A stretch of 64,000 nucleotides of DNA, taken from contig NZ_JANADO010000001.1 of the NCBI RefSeq assembly GCF_024199845.1, positions 620,001 through 684,000 on the forward strand, written 5' to 3'. Shown piece after piece: positions 43,664-53,082 of the stretch. The notes below the pieces were generated by a model. It was not told where the DNA came from, searched no databases, and saw only the letters and a program-made list of their open reading frames with translations. Origin of the DNA: Bradyrhizobium sp. CCGB12 (GTDB lineage Bacteria > Pseudomonadota > Alphaproteobacteria > Rhizobiales > Xanthobacteraceae). The first letter of the stretch is position 1; each line of letters opens with the position of its first letter. A program made the translations under genes and the position numbers.

Positions 43664-45952
43664 ATGGTGGACATGATGCCGGTTGGGAACATTGGCCGGT
43701 CGGTCACGCGTCTCGAAGCGCGTGAAAAGGTGACGGGGCGTGCGGAGTACGTCCATCATCTCCGGCTTCCGGGAATGCTTTACGGAAAGATTTTCCGTAG
43801 CACCGTCCCGCATGCGCTTATTAAGAGCGTCGACATCTCGGCAGCGCGGGCCGTGGAGGGGGTCTTCCGTGTCGTTACGATCGACGACATCCGGACTGTC
43901 ATTCCGAATCCCTACTATGGGCCGGCGTTTCACGATCAGCCCATCCTGGCGGACGGAAAGGTTCGTTTTGCCGGAGAGCCAGTGGCGGTCGTGCTGGCGT
44001 CGGATCCGCGTGTTGCGGAATATGCGGCGGGCCTGATTACTGCGGAGTACGAGGAGCTCCCCGCAGTGTTTGACGAGGTCGAGGCAATGACTTCGAGCGT
44101 CTGCGTTCATGACGAGCTCAAGCCGGCCGCGACGTTCCCCGATCTGCAGCACCTAAAGGGCCGGAGCGGCACAAACGTCGCTCTCGACTACAAGCTCGTG
44201 CGGGGCGACGTCGAGGCCGGATTCAAGTCGGCCGACCACGTCTTCGAGCACACCTTCCGCTGTCAGCAGGCGATGCACACTCCCATGGAGCCTTTCGTCT
44301 CCGTCGCCGACGTGCAGGACGGGCGCATGACGCTGCATACGGCATCGCAAGGGCCGTCGTTCGTGCGCATTGAGATGGCTCGCCTGCTTGGATGGCCGGA
44401 AAATCGCGTACGCGTCAAGGTTCCGCACATCGGCGGTGGCTTTGGCGGCAAGCTCTACATCAAGCTTGAAGCATTGGTGACCGCGCTATCTCTCCTGATT
44501 CAGCGCCCAGTCAAAATCTCACTCACCATGGAAGAGCAGTTCTTCATGGTGACCAAGCACGCCTGCACTTTCACCATCAAGAGCGGTGTCAACAACGACG
44601 GGAAGATCGTCGCGCGCCGCTGCAAGATCTTCTGGAACGGTGGCGCGTATGCGGACATCGGCCCCCGCGTGACTCAGAAGGCGGGTTTTACGTCGGCGGG
44701 TCCATACGACATCGAGAACGTCGCGATCAACTCGTATGCGGTTTACACGAACCGTCCGCCGGCAGGTGCTCTTCGGGGCTTTGGAGCGCCGCAGACCGCG
44801 TGGGCGTACGAGTGCCATACCGACATGATCGCGGAGGCACTTAAGCTCGATAAGATCGAATTTCGACGCCAGAATCTTTTGCGCGAAGGCCGGCCCCAGG
44901 CATCCGGCACGATTGTGCGCGACGCGGCACTCGACAAGGTGCTTGATCAAGTGATCAGCCGAATGGGATGGCACAGTCCCTTAGAGAGAGGGAGCGGAAC
45001 CATTCGTCGCGGTCGCGGCGTCGCGCTGGGTATCAAGGGCATCACATCGCCGACCACGTCAGTTGCGATCGTCAATCTCTACGGCGATGGAAGCTGCGGC
45101 TTGTATATCGGTACCGTCGACATGGGACAGGGCTCCGATACGGTCATGGCCCAGATCGCCGCTGAAGTTCTCGGCCTCAATGCCGAAGCTATTCGCGTTA
45201 TCCATCCTGATACCGATGTCACGCCGTATGACATGGGCACATTGGGATCCCGCTCGACATTTCATATGGGGACGGCGGTGCGCCTGGCAGCGGAAGATGC
45301 AAAGGCGAAGATCTCAGCACTGGCGGTCGAGCTGGGCCTAGCGCCGAACAGCAACATCCCGCTCAGCGAGATGTTGCGGAAGAAGTATGGAATGCAAGCT
45401 GGCAACATCATCGGAACCGGCAGCTTTATTCCAGCCTACAAGAAGCCGGATCCTGAGACCGGTCAGTCGGTGAACGCAACCCCATTTTGGGGCATCGGCG
45501 GCGCCGGCGCCGAAGTTGAGATCGATACGGAAACCGGTCGCATCTCGGTGACCAAGCTGGTCAACGTCGTGGATGCGGGCGTCGCGCTCAATCCCACCTT
45601 GGTCAGGCAGCAGGTTTCTGGCTCGGCGATCATGCAACTCGGTTTCACGATGACTGAGAACATGATCTTCCGCGATGGTCAGCTCACCAACGGATCGCTG
45701 GCCGATTACAAGATTCCGTCTCTGTTGGATATTCCCCCGCAGTTCATCAACGAGTTCGTCGACTCGCGACAGACCACCGGGCCATTTGGCGCAAAGGGCA
45801 CGGGCGAAACATCGTCCATTTCACTGTCGCCCGCAATCGGCAACGCGGTGGCGGATGCGCTCGGGATCCATATGACCGACTTGCCGCTGACGCCGGAATC
45901 CATCTTCCGCGCCATCCAACTCAAGAATGGTACGCCGCTGGCGGAGGACTGA
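43664..45952 (+). CDS. Molybdenum hydroxylase 1, molybdopterin-binding subunit
   Basis: A 762-residue catalytic subunit starting at ATG 43664 with GGAGG upstream. It hydroxylates an aromatic or N-heterocyclic carbon (or oxidises an aldehyde) with water as oxygen source. Visible features: the N-terminal a/b hammerhead (GRAEYVHHLRLPGMLYGKIF, RFAGEPVAVVLA), VPHIGGGFGGKLYIK, ALRGFGAPQTAWAYE, MGQGSDTVMAQIAAEVLGL, and GAKGTGETSS with the catalytic Glu near residue 715. The CO-dehydrogenase active-site loop AYRCSFR is absent, so it is not a true CO dehydrogenase. The substrate is not readable. Confidence 0.9.
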   Translation: MVDMMPVGNIGRSVTRLEAREKVTGRAEYVHHLRLPGMLYGKIFRSTVPHALIKSVDISAARAVEGVFRVVTIDDIRTVIPNPYYGPAFHDQPILADGKVRFAGEPVAVVLASDPRVAEYAAGLITAEYEELPAVFDEVEAMTSSVCVHDELKPAATFPDLQHLKGRSGTNVALDYKLVRGDVEAGFKSADHVFEHTFRCQQAMHTPMEPFVSVADVQDGRMTLHTASQGPSFVRIEMARLLGWPENRVRVKVPHIGGGFGGKLYIKLEALVTALSLLIQRPVKISLTMEEQFFMVTKHACTFTIKSGVNNDGKIVARRCKIFWNGGAYADIGPRVTQKAGFTSAGPYDIENVAINSYAVYTNRPPAGALRGFGAPQTAWAYECHTDMIAEALKLDKIEFRRQNLLREGRPQASGTIVRDAALDKVLDQVISRMGWHSPLERGSGTIRRGRGVALGIKGITSPTTSVAIVNLYGDGSCGLYIGTVDMGQGSDTVMAQIAAEVLGLNAEAIRVIHPDTDVTPYDMGTLGSRSTFHMGTAVRLAAEDAKAKISALAVELGLAPNSNIPLSEMLRKKYGMQAGNIIGTGSFIPAYKKPDPETGQSVNATPFWGIGGAGAEVEIDTETGRISVTKLVNVVDAGVALNPTLVRQQVSGSAIMQLGFTMTENMIFRDGQLTNGSLADYKIPSLLDIPPQFINEFVDSRQTTGPFGAKGTGETSSISLSPAIGNAVADALGIHMTDLPLTPESIFRAIQLKNGTPLAED

Positions 45953-45953
45953 G

Positions 45954-46457
45954 ATGATTGAGCCACGAACCATTCGCTTCACGCTTAACGGAGTTGCGGT
46001 GTCGTCAAGCGTCATGCCGCATGAAACTCTCATCGAGGTTCTCTCCCAACGCTTCGAATTGAAAGGTGCGCGGGAGAGTTGCGGCCAAGGCCTATGTGGT
46101 TGCTGCACGGTCTACGTGGATTCGAAGGCCGTGTCGTCGTGCCTCTATTTGGCGTGGCTGGCCGATGGCGCGCAGGTGGTCACCGTGGAGGGCATCAGCA
46201 ACGGTCAAAAGCTTGACCCGGTTCAAGAGGCGTTCATCGAAGCCGGCGCGTTCCAGTGCGGCTTTTGTACGCCAGGCTTCATCATGATGGTGAAGCAGTT
46301 GCTGGATACTCATCCTGATCCAAGTGACGATGAAATCCGGCATTACCTTTCCGGCAACCTTTGTCGCTGCTCGGCTTATCCGGAGATCGTCGACGCCGTG
46401 AAGCTCGCCGCATCTCGCCGGGCCGGATCCGAACAGCTCGTACGGGAGGTCCGATGA
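45954..46457 (+). CDS. Molybdenum hydroxylase 1, 2Fe-2S subunit
   Basis: A 167-residue protein starting at ATG 45954, one base after the stop of the Mo subunit gene. The plant-type [2Fe-2S] cluster ligands are in CGQGLCGCC (residues about 43-51) with a fourth Cys near 63. The second cluster is held by CGFCTPG (near 103) and CRC (near 140), in the four-helix domain. It relays electrons from the molybdenum site to FAD. Its end overlaps the livF start (ATGA), so hydroxylase and transporter are translationally coupled. Confidence 0.92.
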   Translation: MIEPRTIRFTLNGVAVSSSVMPHETLIEVLSQRFELKGARESCGQGLCGCCTVYVDSKAVSSCLYLAWLADGAQVVTVEGISNGQKLDPVQEAFIEAGAFQCGFCTPGFIMMVKQLLDTHPDPSDDEIRHYLSGNLCRCSAYPEIVDAVKLAASRRAGSEQLVREVR

Positions 46458-47218
46458 CGGACGTTGTAGTTCCTCTCAAGCCCGATGCGCGCGCCGCATC
46501 GAAGCCGTCGGTCCTTACGGTTGCGGGGCTGACCGCTGGATATGGTGACGTCCAGGTGTTGTGGGGCGTCGATTTGGTTGTCCCGAAGGGCGAGATTGTA
46601 TCCATCGTCGGTCCCAACGGGACCGGTAAGACCACGTTGCTTCTTGCCATCTCGGGCATGGTACGTGCCCGCAGTGGGAACATCCAATTCGACGGCGAGG
46701 AGATCGCAAACCGGAGCGCCGATCAGATTGTTGGGAAGGGTCTGATCCATGTGCCGGAAGGACGGAGGCTCTTTCCGACCTTGAGCGTGCGGGACAATCT
46801 TTTGCTCGGCTCCTACGCGCGCACCGACAGTCCGGCTGAGATTGCTCGCGATTTAGACCTCGTCTTCTCAATCTTTCCCATTTTGGCCGAGCGTTCGAAT
46901 CAGGGCGCGACGACCATGTCTGGTGGCCAGCAGCAGATGTGCGCGATCGCGCGCGGTATCATGGCGCGACCCAAGCTTCTCCTGATTGACGAGCTTTCAC
47001 TCGGCCTGGCGCCGAAGGCTGTCGAGCTGCTCGCCGAGAGCCTGGTCAAGATCAACGAGCAGGGCATCTCGATCCTGCTTGTTGAGCAGGATGTGATGAC
47101 TGCATTCGAGATTGCGACCACCGGGTACGTGCTCGAATCCGGCAAAGTTCGCATGCATGGTCTGACAAAAGACCTCATGAAGGACCCCTCCGTCCAATCT
47201 GCCTACATGGGTCTATGA
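46454..47218 (+). CDS. livF: Branched-chain-type ABC transporter ATP-binding protein LivF
   Basis: A 254-residue ATPase with Walker A GPNGTGKTT, signature MSGGQQQM (usually LSGGQQQ) and Walker B LLLIDELSLGLAP, where relatives have DEPSLGLAP. The length and the C-terminal ending VQSAYMGL fit LivF. The matching solute-binding protein, permeases and LivG are 3.8 kb downstream, after the second hydroxylase, so the transporter genes enclose that enzyme. The family carries amino acids and also many aromatic and N-containing compounds. Confidence 0.9.
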   Translation: MTDVVVPLKPDARAASKPSVLTVAGLTAGYGDVQVLWGVDLVVPKGEIVSIVGPNGTGKTTLLLAISGMVRARSGNIQFDGEEIANRSADQIVGKGLIHVPEGRRLFPTLSVRDNLLLGSYARTDSPAEIARDLDLVFSIFPILAERSNQGATTMSGGQQQMCAIARGIMARPKLLLIDELSLGLAPKAVELLAESLVKINEQGISILLVEQDVMTAFEIATTGYVLESGKVRMHGLTKDLMKDPSVQSAYMGL

Positions 47219-47221
47219 GCA

Positions 47222-49591
47222 ATGCATCAGCCGTTTTCATCGAATGGTAAGGGAATCGGCCGCTCGATCCTTCGCAATGAGGACGAGCGGCTCTTGTCCG
47301 GTCGCAGCTCGTTCATTGCAGACATCAGCCAGCCCGGTATGTGGGAGGTCGCGTTCCTTCGCAGTCCTGTCGCGCATGCGAGGATAGTCGGAGTACAGAA
47401 GCCCGCAGGCATGGAGAAACGCGTATTCCTCCTTGCAGACTTGGGCGACATCCTCCCGATCCGCGCAGACTCTCAGGCGAAGGGATTTCGTCGGTCAGAC
47501 TACCCAGCCATCGCCAACGACAAGGTGCGTTTCGTCGGCGAGCCGATCGCGATTTGCCTTGGGCGGACACGCGCCGATGCCGAGGACCTGGCACAGCAGG
47601 TGCTCGTTGAATTCGAAGAGCTGCCAGCGGTCAGCGACCTTTCACAGTGTCGCGATCCCGCCTATCCGCCGATCCATCCAGGGTGGACGGATAACCTCTA
47701 TCTGGAAGCCCACGTCAACGTTGGGGATGTTGACCGCGCCCGAACCGAGGCCGCGGTCACGCTAACTCGCGAATATAGGATGAACCGGCAGGCCATCGTC
47801 TCGTTGGAGGGGCGTGGCGTGATGACTTATATCGACGAGCGGACTGGTGAGCTCGTGGTGTACTCGTCGACCCAGTTCCCGCATGTCATCAGAACCGCGC
47901 TGGCGAACTGTCTCAAGATGAAGGAGCGCGAGCTTCGCGTCGTTGCCCCCGAGGTTGGCGGCAGTTTCGGTGTAAAGAATAACCTCAATCCCGAAGAGGT
48001 CGCGCTAGCTGCCCTGACGCGGAAGACCAAGAAGCCCCTGCGTTGGGTCGAGGACCGCCGTGAGCACCTGATCGCGTCTCCGCATGCTCGCGAGCATCGC
48101 TATCAGGTAACCGTACATGCGGATCGCAATGGCGTCATCCTGGGTCTCGAGGCGTCGATCGACGTGGACGCCGGCGCATACTCTGTGTGGCCATGGACCG
48201 CGCCTATGGAGTCGGGAATGGCGATCGGCTTTCTTCCCGGTCCGTACGCGATTACGAACTATCGAGCTACAGCGCGCACCTGTGCAAGCAACAAGTCCCC
48301 CCTTGGTCCCTACCGGGGTGTTGGTAGGCCTGGGGCCTGCTTTGCGATTGAACGAACGGTCGATGAGTTGGCAGCCCATCTCGGTCTCGATCCGGTAGAG
48401 GTGCGTCTGCGCAACTACGTAAAGCCGGATCAGTTTCCGTGGCGCTCGGCCGGCGGCAAGACCTACGACAACGGCGATTACGCTGCGAGTGCCGTCGCCG
48501 CGCGCAACCTTATCAAGCCGGAACGCGTAGCCGCACTGCGCGAGCGCTATTCGGGCACCGATTACAGGATCGGGATCGGTTATGCCACTTATCTCGAACA
48601 GACCGCGCACGGTACGGCGGAGTGGGTTCAGCGCGGATTGCCGGTTGTTTTTGGCTACGAGCAGGCCGCTCTCCAAATGACTCCGGATGGCATGCTGATC
48701 ATCGACGTGCCGATCCAAAATCACGGTCAAGGGCTCGAGACAACACTGGCCCAGGTTGCGAGTGAAGAGTTGGGGATTGACCCTGCTCACGTGGTCGTCC
48801 GTCACGGCGACACGAGTTTGGCGCCGTACGGCATGGGAACGTTCGCGTCGCGCTCGATGGTCATGTCCGGCGGGGCGGTCGGATGCGCAAGCGAGCTACT
48901 TGCAGAAAAATTGCGCAAGATCGGCGCGCATCTGCTCCAGGTCCCGGTCGAGGATGTGAAGCTCGCAAATGGCTTTGTCATCGCCAAATCACCTGGAGGC
49001 GCGCAAGTCTCGCTCGAAGAAGTAGCTGTTGCCGCATTTCTACGGCCGGAACGGCTGCCTGAGGACGTGGACCCTGGCTTGTCTGTGGTTGCCTCATATC
49101 GGACCTCAAAGGACACCGGCGCGTGGTCGTACGGCACTCACGCCGCCATCGTTGCCGTCGATATCGGTACGGGGCTGGTCCACATCCTGGACTACGCGAT
49201 CGCACATGACTGCGGAACTATCGTCAATCCCATGATCGTCGATGGCCAGATGATGGGTGGTCTGGCGCAAGGTATCGGCACCGCGCTCTACGAGGAGATG
49301 CCCTACAATTCGGACGGGCAGCCCTTGGCATCCACCTTCATGGATTACCTCGTGCCCGGCGCGTCCGAGGTATTTCCCGCCCGCATCGAGCATCTCAGTC
49401 TTCCGTCACCGATCACCAAATACGGCATCAAGGGAATGGGCGAGGGAGGGGCGATCCCCGCTCCTGCATCGCTTTGCAATGCTGTGAACGATGCCTTGCG
49501 GTCCCTTGATGCATCGATCAACGAAACGCCGATGACCCCGGAGCGTATCGTTCGCGCGCTGATAGATGCCGAAGCAGGAGCGAAGGCATGA
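47222..49591 (+). CDS. Molybdenum hydroxylase 2, molybdopterin-binding subunit
   Basis: A 789-residue catalytic subunit starting three bases after livF. It has the same architecture as hydroxylase 1: hammerhead with RFVGEPIAICLG, Mo-pterin domain with VAPEVGGSFGVKNNL, GPYRGVGRPGACFAIER, IQNHGQGLETTLAQVASEELGI and the catalytic Glu in GIKGMGEGGAIPAP near residue 741. The sequences of the two large subunits differ widely, so they probably act on different substrates or at different positions. The CoxL-type Cys loop is absent here too (SFGVKNNLNPEEVALAAL region). Confidence 0.9.
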   Translation: MHQPFSSNGKGIGRSILRNEDERLLSGRSSFIADISQPGMWEVAFLRSPVAHARIVGVQKPAGMEKRVFLLADLGDILPIRADSQAKGFRRSDYPAIANDKVRFVGEPIAICLGRTRADAEDLAQQVLVEFEELPAVSDLSQCRDPAYPPIHPGWTDNLYLEAHVNVGDVDRARTEAAVTLTREYRMNRQAIVSLEGRGVMTYIDERTGELVVYSSTQFPHVIRTALANCLKMKERELRVVAPEVGGSFGVKNNLNPEEVALAALTRKTKKPLRWVEDRREHLIASPHAREHRYQVTVHADRNGVILGLEASIDVDAGAYSVWPWTAPMESGMAIGFLPGPYAITNYRATARTCASNKSPLGPYRGVGRPGACFAIERTVDELAAHLGLDPVEVRLRNYVKPDQFPWRSAGGKTYDNGDYAASAVAARNLIKPERVAALRERYSGTDYRIGIGYATYLEQTAHGTAEWVQRGLPVVFGYEQAALQMTPDGMLIIDVPIQNHGQGLETTLAQVASEELGIDPAHVVVRHGDTSLAPYGMGTFASRSMVMSGGAVGCASELLAEKLRKIGAHLLQVPVEDVKLANGFVIAKSPGGAQVSLEEVAVAAFLRPERLPEDVDPGLSVVASYRTSKDTGAWSYGTHAAIVAVDIGTGLVHILDYAIAHDCGTIVNPMIVDGQMMGGLAQGIGTALYEEMPYNSDGQPLASTFMDYLVPGASEVFPARIEHLSLPSPITKYGIKGMGEGGAIPAPASLCNAVNDALRSLDASINETPMTPERIVRALIDAEAGAKA

Positions 49592-50451
49592 AGCCCGGAG
49601 CCCTCAACTACGTCCGTCCAAACTCTGTGCAGGAGGCGATTGCCTCGCTGGAGGAGGGGGGAATGGATGCAAAAATCATCGCCGGGGGCCAGTCCCTCGT
49701 TCCCATGCTCAACTTGCGGATGGTTTCCGCCGAGCGCCTGATCGATATCGGCGGGATTCCGGGCTTTCGCGAGTTCTCCGCCGATGACCGAGAGGTCCGG
49801 CTGGGGGCATGCATTACCCACGAGCGGATCCAGATCGGCGAGGTAACGGATCCCTCAAATGGGTTGATGCCGAAAGTCGCCTCCGCGATCGCCTATCAGG
49901 CTGTCCGCAATCGGGGCACCATCGGCGGAAGCATGGCGCTGGCGGACCCATCTGCCGACTGGTTGACCACCACCGCCGCGCTCGGCGCGACGGTCGAATG
50001 GGAAGGACCGGATGGAAAGAACAGCTGTCTATCCGAGGAATTCGTCGTCGCCGCCTATACGACACAACTCGGGATGTCCGACCTTCTCACCGGCATCAGG
50101 ATTCCAAGGCTTCATCCCGACGCGAAGTGGGGGACATACAAGCTTTGCCGGAAGGTCGGGGAGTTCGCCCATGCCATGGCGATTGCGATCCGCTCTCCGA
50201 GCGCCACGCGTGCGTTTCTGGGAGCTACCGAGGGCGCGCCCGTCAGATTGAAGCATACCGAGGACGTTCTCTCGACGCTGAAGGAGTGGCACGCCGCGCA
50301 CGCATCTGTGCTGTCGCAGTCGATGGATTCCGATATCGCCGAAAGCGGTCGTGAATTCGACGATGTCCACATTTGGCAATTGCGGACGTGCCTCCTGAGG
50401 TCCGCCCAGATGAGCTTCGGAGTGAAGCCAGTAGAACCTGAGGGGCTCTGA
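49588..50451 (+). CDS. Molybdenum hydroxylase 2, FAD-binding subunit (CoxM-like)
   Basis: A 287-residue flavin subunit, start coupled to the preceding gene by ATGA. KIIAGGQSLVPMLNLRM near residue 29 and NRGTIGGSMALADPSADW near 105 are the canonical FAD segments, better preserved than in hydroxylase 1. The usual C-terminal domain follows. Order in this set is Mo, FAD, 2Fe-2S, unlike set 1, which argues against a recent tandem duplication of a whole operon. Confidence 0.9.
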   Translation: MKPGALNYVRPNSVQEAIASLEEGGMDAKIIAGGQSLVPMLNLRMVSAERLIDIGGIPGFREFSADDREVRLGACITHERIQIGEVTDPSNGLMPKVASAIAYQAVRNRGTIGGSMALADPSADWLTTTAALGATVEWEGPDGKNSCLSEEFVVAAYTTQLGMSDLLTGIRIPRLHPDAKWGTYKLCRKVGEFAHAMAIAIRSPSATRAFLGATEGAPVRLKHTEDVLSTLKEWHAAHASVLSQSMDSDIAESGREFDDVHIWQLRTCLLRSAQMSFGVKPVEPEGL

Positions 50452-50936
50452 TGCAAACAATCGAACTCACCGTCAACGGCGAGCCGCTGAAGGCGTCTGT
50501 GGACCCAAGAACGACACTGGCCGACTTCCTGCGAGAGCAAGCCGATGCCAGGTCTATCCATCTGGGGTGTGAGCACGGCGTTTGCGGTGGATGTACCATT
50601 GTCGTCAACGGCAAAATTGCTCGCTCCTGCATCGCTCTTGCGGTGGCAATGGATGGTGCCGACATCCGTACGCTCGAAGGCTTGAGCGACGATCCATCCA
50701 TCGTTCAACTTCGCGACAGCTTCCACACTTGTCACGGCCTTCAGTGTGGCTACTGCACCCCGGGAATGCTCATCACCGCTCGGGACATCATCAATCGCTA
50801 CGGTGAAGCGGATGAGGCGTTTTTACGCGAAGCGCTGGCCGGCAACATATGTCGATGCACCGGCTATGCCGGGATCGTAAAGGCTGTGCAGCACGCCGCC
50901 GCGGAGCTTACGAAAACAAGAAGCAATCTCAAGTGA
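50451..50936 (+). CDS. Molybdenum hydroxylase 2, 2Fe-2S subunit
   Basis: A 161-residue protein sharing one base with the preceding stop (TGATG). The cluster ligands are CEHGVCGGC (residues about 40-48) with Cys near 60 for the plant-type cluster, and CGYCTPG (near 100) with CRCTG (near 137) for the second. It is standard in length and fully conserved. It ends 61 bases before the solute-binding protein gene. Confidence 0.93.
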   Translation: MQTIELTVNGEPLKASVDPRTTLADFLREQADARSIHLGCEHGVCGGCTIVVNGKIARSCIALAVAMDGADIRTLEGLSDDPSIVQLRDSFHTCHGLQCGYCTPGMLITARDIINRYGEADEAFLREALAGNICRCTGYAGIVKAVQHAAAELTKTRSNLK

Positions 50937-50997
50937 GGAGCCGTCCGCAGAGCGCCGAGCGCGATGCGATGTTCAGATCAAACGAAGGGGGATTATC

Positions 50998-52194
50998 GTG
51001 AAGACAATGAAATCGACGATCGTTGTGCTTTCCTTGACCGCGCTGACGGCGGGGCCCGCCCTGGCCGAAGAGACCATTCGCCTGGGCGCCCCATTGGCAT
51101 TGACAGGGGCCCTTGCGGATGCAGGGAAGAAATCAAAACAAGGCTACGACATTTGCGTTTCCACGGTGAACGCGAAGGGTGGCGTCGACGTCGACGGCAA
51201 AAAGCTGAAGCTGGAATTGGTCGGATATGACTATCAGAGCGAGACCAATCGCGCAGTGCAGATCGTTCAGCGCTTGATCAACGTCGACAAGGTGCCGTTC
51301 CTGTTCTCCCCATACGGATCGGGTGACACCAAAGCCACTGCCGTGGTGGCCGAACGTTACGGCGTTCCAATGATCGCGGCCTCGGCAGCGACGAAGAGCG
51401 TGTTCGATCAGAATTTCCAGAACCTTTTCGGCGTTCTGTTTCCAAACAACATGATCACGGAAGCCGAGGTGGGGTACTACAAGAAGAAGGCGCCAGGGCT
51501 TAAGCGCGTCGCAGTGCTTGCACTCAACAGCCTTTTCCCGAAAGCGATTGCGGGCGAGCTGGTCACGACGGCGAAAGCGCAAGACCTCGAGATTGTCTTC
51601 AACGAAATCTACTCGCCCGACACGTCGGACTTTTCGAACGTTCTGACGCAAGTGAAGACGCTCAATCCGGACTGGCTTTACGTGACCGGATACACGCAGG
51701 ATCTGATCTTGATCAGGCGACAGATGGCCGACCTCGGTCTGACTCCCAAGGTCCTTACGATGACCGCAGGCCCCGCCTATCCGGAGTTCCGGGAGAATAT
51801 CAAGGCGCTGGCCGAAGGTGTGACCACGAACTCGTGGTGGCATCAGAACGCGAACTACACCGACCCATTCCTGTTCGGCTCGTCGCTCAAATACAACGAG
51901 GCCTTCCGCGAAAGTTACAAGCGGGATGCAACCTATCTTGAGGCTGCGGCGACCGCCTCCTGCCAGACGTTGGTGATGGCGATCGAGGAGGCGAAGTCGA
52001 CTTCGGCCGACGCTGTTCGCAAAGTCCTACACGAAAAGACGTTCAATACATTCTACGGCCCCATCCACTACGGGGCGTCGGGTCAGAACGATGTCAATGC
52101 CGCGCTTGTGATGCAGATCCAGAACGACAAGCTTCTGGTTCTCGCTCCAGAGAACCTCAAGCAGGGCGATCTCAAGCTCCTTGAGTCGAAGTAG
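50998..52194 (+). CDS. ABC transporter substrate-binding protein (LivK-like)
   Basis: A 398-residue periplasmic protein read from GTG 50998 with GGGGG upstream. The signal peptide ends at TAGPALA-EET (about residue 23). It then matches the Peripla_BP_6 fold: IRLGAPLALTGALADAGKKSKQGYD, PFLFSPYGSGDTKATAVVAER and SPDTSDFSNVLTQVKTLNPDWLY. The ligand cannot be named, but the setting among molybdenum hydroxylases suggests an aromatic or heterocyclic compound rather than an amino acid. Confidence 0.9.
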   Translation: MKTMKSTIVVLSLTALTAGPALAEETIRLGAPLALTGALADAGKKSKQGYDICVSTVNAKGGVDVDGKKLKLELVGYDYQSETNRAVQIVQRLINVDKVPFLFSPYGSGDTKATAVVAERYGVPMIAASAATKSVFDQNFQNLFGVLFPNNMITEAEVGYYKKKAPGLKRVAVLALNSLFPKAIAGELVTTAKAQDLEIVFNEIYSPDTSDFSNVLTQVKTLNPDWLYVTGYTQDLILIRRQMADLGLTPKVLTMTAGPAYPEFRENIKALAEGVTTNSWWHQNANYTDPFLFGSSLKYNEAFRESYKRDATYLEAAATASCQTLVMAIEEAKSTSADAVRKVLHEKTFNTFYGPIHYGASGQNDVNAALVMQIQNDKLLVLAPENLKQGDLKLLESK

Positions 52195-52224
52195 TGAGCG
52201 AGGCCAGCGGCTGAGGCGGATATC

Positions 52225-53082
52225 ATGTTGGGTCAATACCTTGTAAATGGATTGCTGATCGGCGGGCTATACGCTTGCCTCGCCGTCGGATTCTCGCTGG
52301 TCTGGGGCGTGTTGAACATCGTCAACATGCTGCACGGCTCGATGGTGGTGCTCGGCGCGTACCTCTGCCTCTATGGAGTGCAGGAGCTAGGACTACCTCT
52401 TTATCTGGTTGTGCCGGTTGCCTGTGTTCTGTTGTTTCTGTTCGGTTACGCGGTTCAGAGAGGTTTGCTGAACCGCGTCGTTATGCAGCCGATTCTGATC
52501 ACGCTGACGCTGACTTTTGGTCTCGACCTTATTGTCAATAACCTGATTCTTCACGTCTTTACCGCGACTCCTCGTTCGCTCGTCACGAACTTTGGCATGT
52601 TGGATTTCGCCGGAGTCCGCATTCCCGTCGCTCGTGTTGGTGGCATGCTGGTAGCGGTGGTCCTGACGTTGCTGCTCTATTGGCTGTTGCGCCACTCCAA
52701 GACCGGTCGGGCCATCATCGCGGTGCGGATGGACCGTCATGCCGCAGCATTGATGGGGATCCGGATCCCACACATCTACGCGCTGACATTCGGAATCGGT
52801 GCGCTGATGGCCGGCGCGGCTGGCTGCGCGCTTGCGCTCATCTACCCCATCACTCCGATGATGTCCGGCGTATTCCTCGGCAAAGCATTCGTTATCTGCG
52901 TGCTGGGCGGCCTGGGTAGCGTCCCAGGGGCCATCCTTGGCGGCATCATGCTCGGAATTGTCGAGGGACTCGGCACGCTGACTTTCGGGCAGCAATGGGC
53001 AACCTCCGTTGGTTTCATGATGATGATGGCTGTGATCGTCCTGTTTCCCACCGGTCTCGCAGGCAAGAAGGGCTACGAATGA
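52225..53082 (+). CDS. livH: ABC transporter permease LivH
   Basis: A 285-residue inner-membrane permease with about eight spans. NGLLIGGLYACLAVGFSLVWGVLNIVNMLHG at the start and GKAFVICVLGGLGSVPGAILGGIMLGIVE near residue 213 are family blocks. It overlaps livM by four bases. It forms the transport pore with LivM. Confidence 0.93.
   Translation: MLGQYLVNGLLIGGLYACLAVGFSLVWGVLNIVNMLHGSMVVLGAYLCLYGVQELGLPLYLVVPVACVLLFLFGYAVQRGLLNRVVMQPILITLTLTFGLDLIVNNLILHVFTATPRSLVTNFGMLDFAGVRIPVARVGGMLVAVVLTLLLYWLLRHSKTGRAIIAVRMDRHAAALMGIRIPHIYALTFGIGALMAGAAGCALALIYPITPMMSGVFLGKAFVICVLGGLGSVPGAILGGIMLGIVEGLGTLTFGQQWATSVGFMMMMAVIVLFPTGLAGKKGYE

Noticed and set aside
45000..46457. True carbon monoxide dehydrogenase (coxMLS) for hydroxylase 1
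   Set aside because: The CoxL active-site loop with its Cys (AYRCSFR type) is absent in both large subunits, so only the wider family is supported.
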